DNA of 64,000 nucleotides from Williamsia sp. (GTDB lineage: Bacteria; Bacteroidota; Bacteroidia; Chitinophagales; Chitinophagaceae), in assembly GCA_015069695.1 (NCBI GenBank), contig JADCRZ010000006.1, forward strand, positions 176,150 to 240,149, given 5' to 3'. The translations under genes were made by a program, and so were the position numbers. This document shows positions 63,504 to 64,000 of the stretch, in pieces (the stretch's first letter is position 1; every line of letters begins with the position of its first letter). The notes under the pieces are model-generated. The model ran no database searches. It worked only from the letters and a program-made list of their open reading frames with translations, and had not been told where the DNA came from.

Positions 63504-63890
63504 AGATTTTGCTGCAGGGTTTTACACACACTTTGAACCAAGAAACAACCAAACAGCGTTAAATCGTGCTAAACAACGGGGTATGTGGGCAGCGAGGCAA
63601 CAGCCCAACCCAGAGCGCTATGCTGGTGTGCTTGATTTTCAAGTTCCTACCAGCTCTTATGTTAATCTACTTAATACCAATTCGAGAGTATTTCCCTTGT
63701 ATGATTTGCGACAGCGTGATTACATTCAGCAACAACGTGAATGGTTAGATTATATTATATCGCATGGACGTGAAAGAAATCCTCACCATTTCGCAGATAG
63801 GTTTAACGTTGAACGTTGGCGACATGAAGAACTTCAATCCCCTTTAATTCCTCGTTACGCTTTAACTATCGGGCCTTTCTATACTCCCAG
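63498..63890 (+). pseudogene. Fragment of an ADP-ribosyltransferase-type (DUF3990-like) toxin domain
   Basis: Immediately after the permease breakpoint a different frame reads IGDFAAGFYTHFEPRNN, ALNRAKQRGMWAARQQ, RYAGVLDFQVPTSSYVNLL, REWLDYIISHGRERNPHHFA and ALTIGPFYTPR. This matches the pattern of C-terminal toxin domains of polymorphic toxins related to DUF3990/ADP-ribosyltransferases: DFGxGFY, then Ala/Trp-Ala, a VLxFxVP strand, a W-xx-(F/Y)(I/V) helix with HxR, and a closing xGP block. The usual opening YHGT strand is missing, so the domain is cut at its N-terminus and has no start codon or secretion part. By eye it is more AT-rich than its surroundings. No immunity gene is visible before the window ends. 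Confidence 0.6.
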
Positions 63891-64000
63891 GCCAGGGTTA
63901 CCTTTTCGGATGTAAACATGGCGAATACCCTGATCCTCGCAGTGCCAGTGAAATAAGGCTTGAAACTCGTGGCCGTTGTCAGTTTGTATAGTGTGGATTC
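63879..64000 (-). mobile_element. Fragment of a DDE (IS481-like/rve) transposase
   Basis: Read on the minus strand from 63998: IHTIQTDNGHEFQALFHWHC, then EDQGIRHVYIRKGNPGL, then a stop at 63881-63879. This is the second-Asp region of an rve integrase core as in IS481-type transposases (QTDNGxEF, then a block normally continuing to LNGKVERSH with the catalytic Glu). The Glu block is missing because similarity ends at about 63890, where the toxin fragment begins. The rest of the gene, if present, lies beyond the right edge of the window. Confidence 0.75.

Overview
The window looks like chromosome of a Bacteroidota bacterium, probably Chitinophagaceae. Evidence: five SusC/SusD outer-membrane uptake pairs, Bacteroidota-type lipoprotein signals (a Cys followed by Lys-Lys or Glu-Lys), a type IX secretion (T9SS) sorting domain, TAnnTTTG-like promoter boxes and LytTR regulators. 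The family placement is inference from gene content and moderate GC. No tRNA, rRNA or CRISPR array was recognised.

Layout. (1) 1-3.1 kb: the 3' part of a GH127-type beta-L-arabinofuranosidase, convergent with a DUF1080 (3-keto-disaccharide hydrolase family) protein. (2) 3.2-8.4 kb: an enzyme-free SusC/SusD pair with a clear terminator. (3) 8.8-14.9 kb: a leftward operon GH76 alpha-1,6-mannanase, SusC, SusD, ending in a strong terminator. (4) 15.4-19.8 kb: a GC-rich YcaQ/AlkX-like DNA glycosylase, a TPR sensor kinase, a small membrane protein and a LytTR regulator. (5) 20.3-24.2 kb: an M43 metalloprotease with a dockerin-like tail, followed 15 bp later by a T9SS-sorted protein. (6) 24.6-31.4 kb: aldo/keto reductase, an unknown family, DUF72, GAF, DoxX-like, and a LytS/LytTR two-component pair. 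(7) 31.5-35.3 kb: a decayed DUF3857 gene, a PL1 pectate lyase, an IS3-family relic and a propeller lipoprotein. (8) 35.5-49.3 kb: a beta-glucan-type polysaccharide utilization locus (PUL) with a LuxR-type triple-tyrosine regulator, divergent from SusC, SusD, a seven-heme cytochrome c, two GH30 enzymes and a GH5-CBM6 enzyme. (9) 49.4-56.0 kb: a BlaR1-like tail fragment and a leftward SusC, SusD, GH13 alpha-amylase operon. (10) 56.1-61.9 kb: a conserved hypothetical gene and a fifth SusC/SusD pair without enzymes. (11) 62.3-64.0 kb: a deleted ABC permease joined to a truncated ADP-ribosyltransferase-type toxin piece and then to a truncated transposase.

How it fits together. GH76 (alpha-1,6-mannan), GH30 with GH5 (beta-glucan), GH13 and PL1 suggest a forager on fungal and plant wall polymers. 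SusC/SusD pairs import the oligosaccharides that the enzymes release. Only the GH30 locus has a local regulator.

Most worth a second look: the multiheme cytochrome inside the GH30 PUL; the protease with dockerin-like repeats beside a possible cohesin-like T9SS-anchored partner; a 40-bp near-identical direct repeat on both sides of the GH30 PUL; and the gene mosaic at the right edge.
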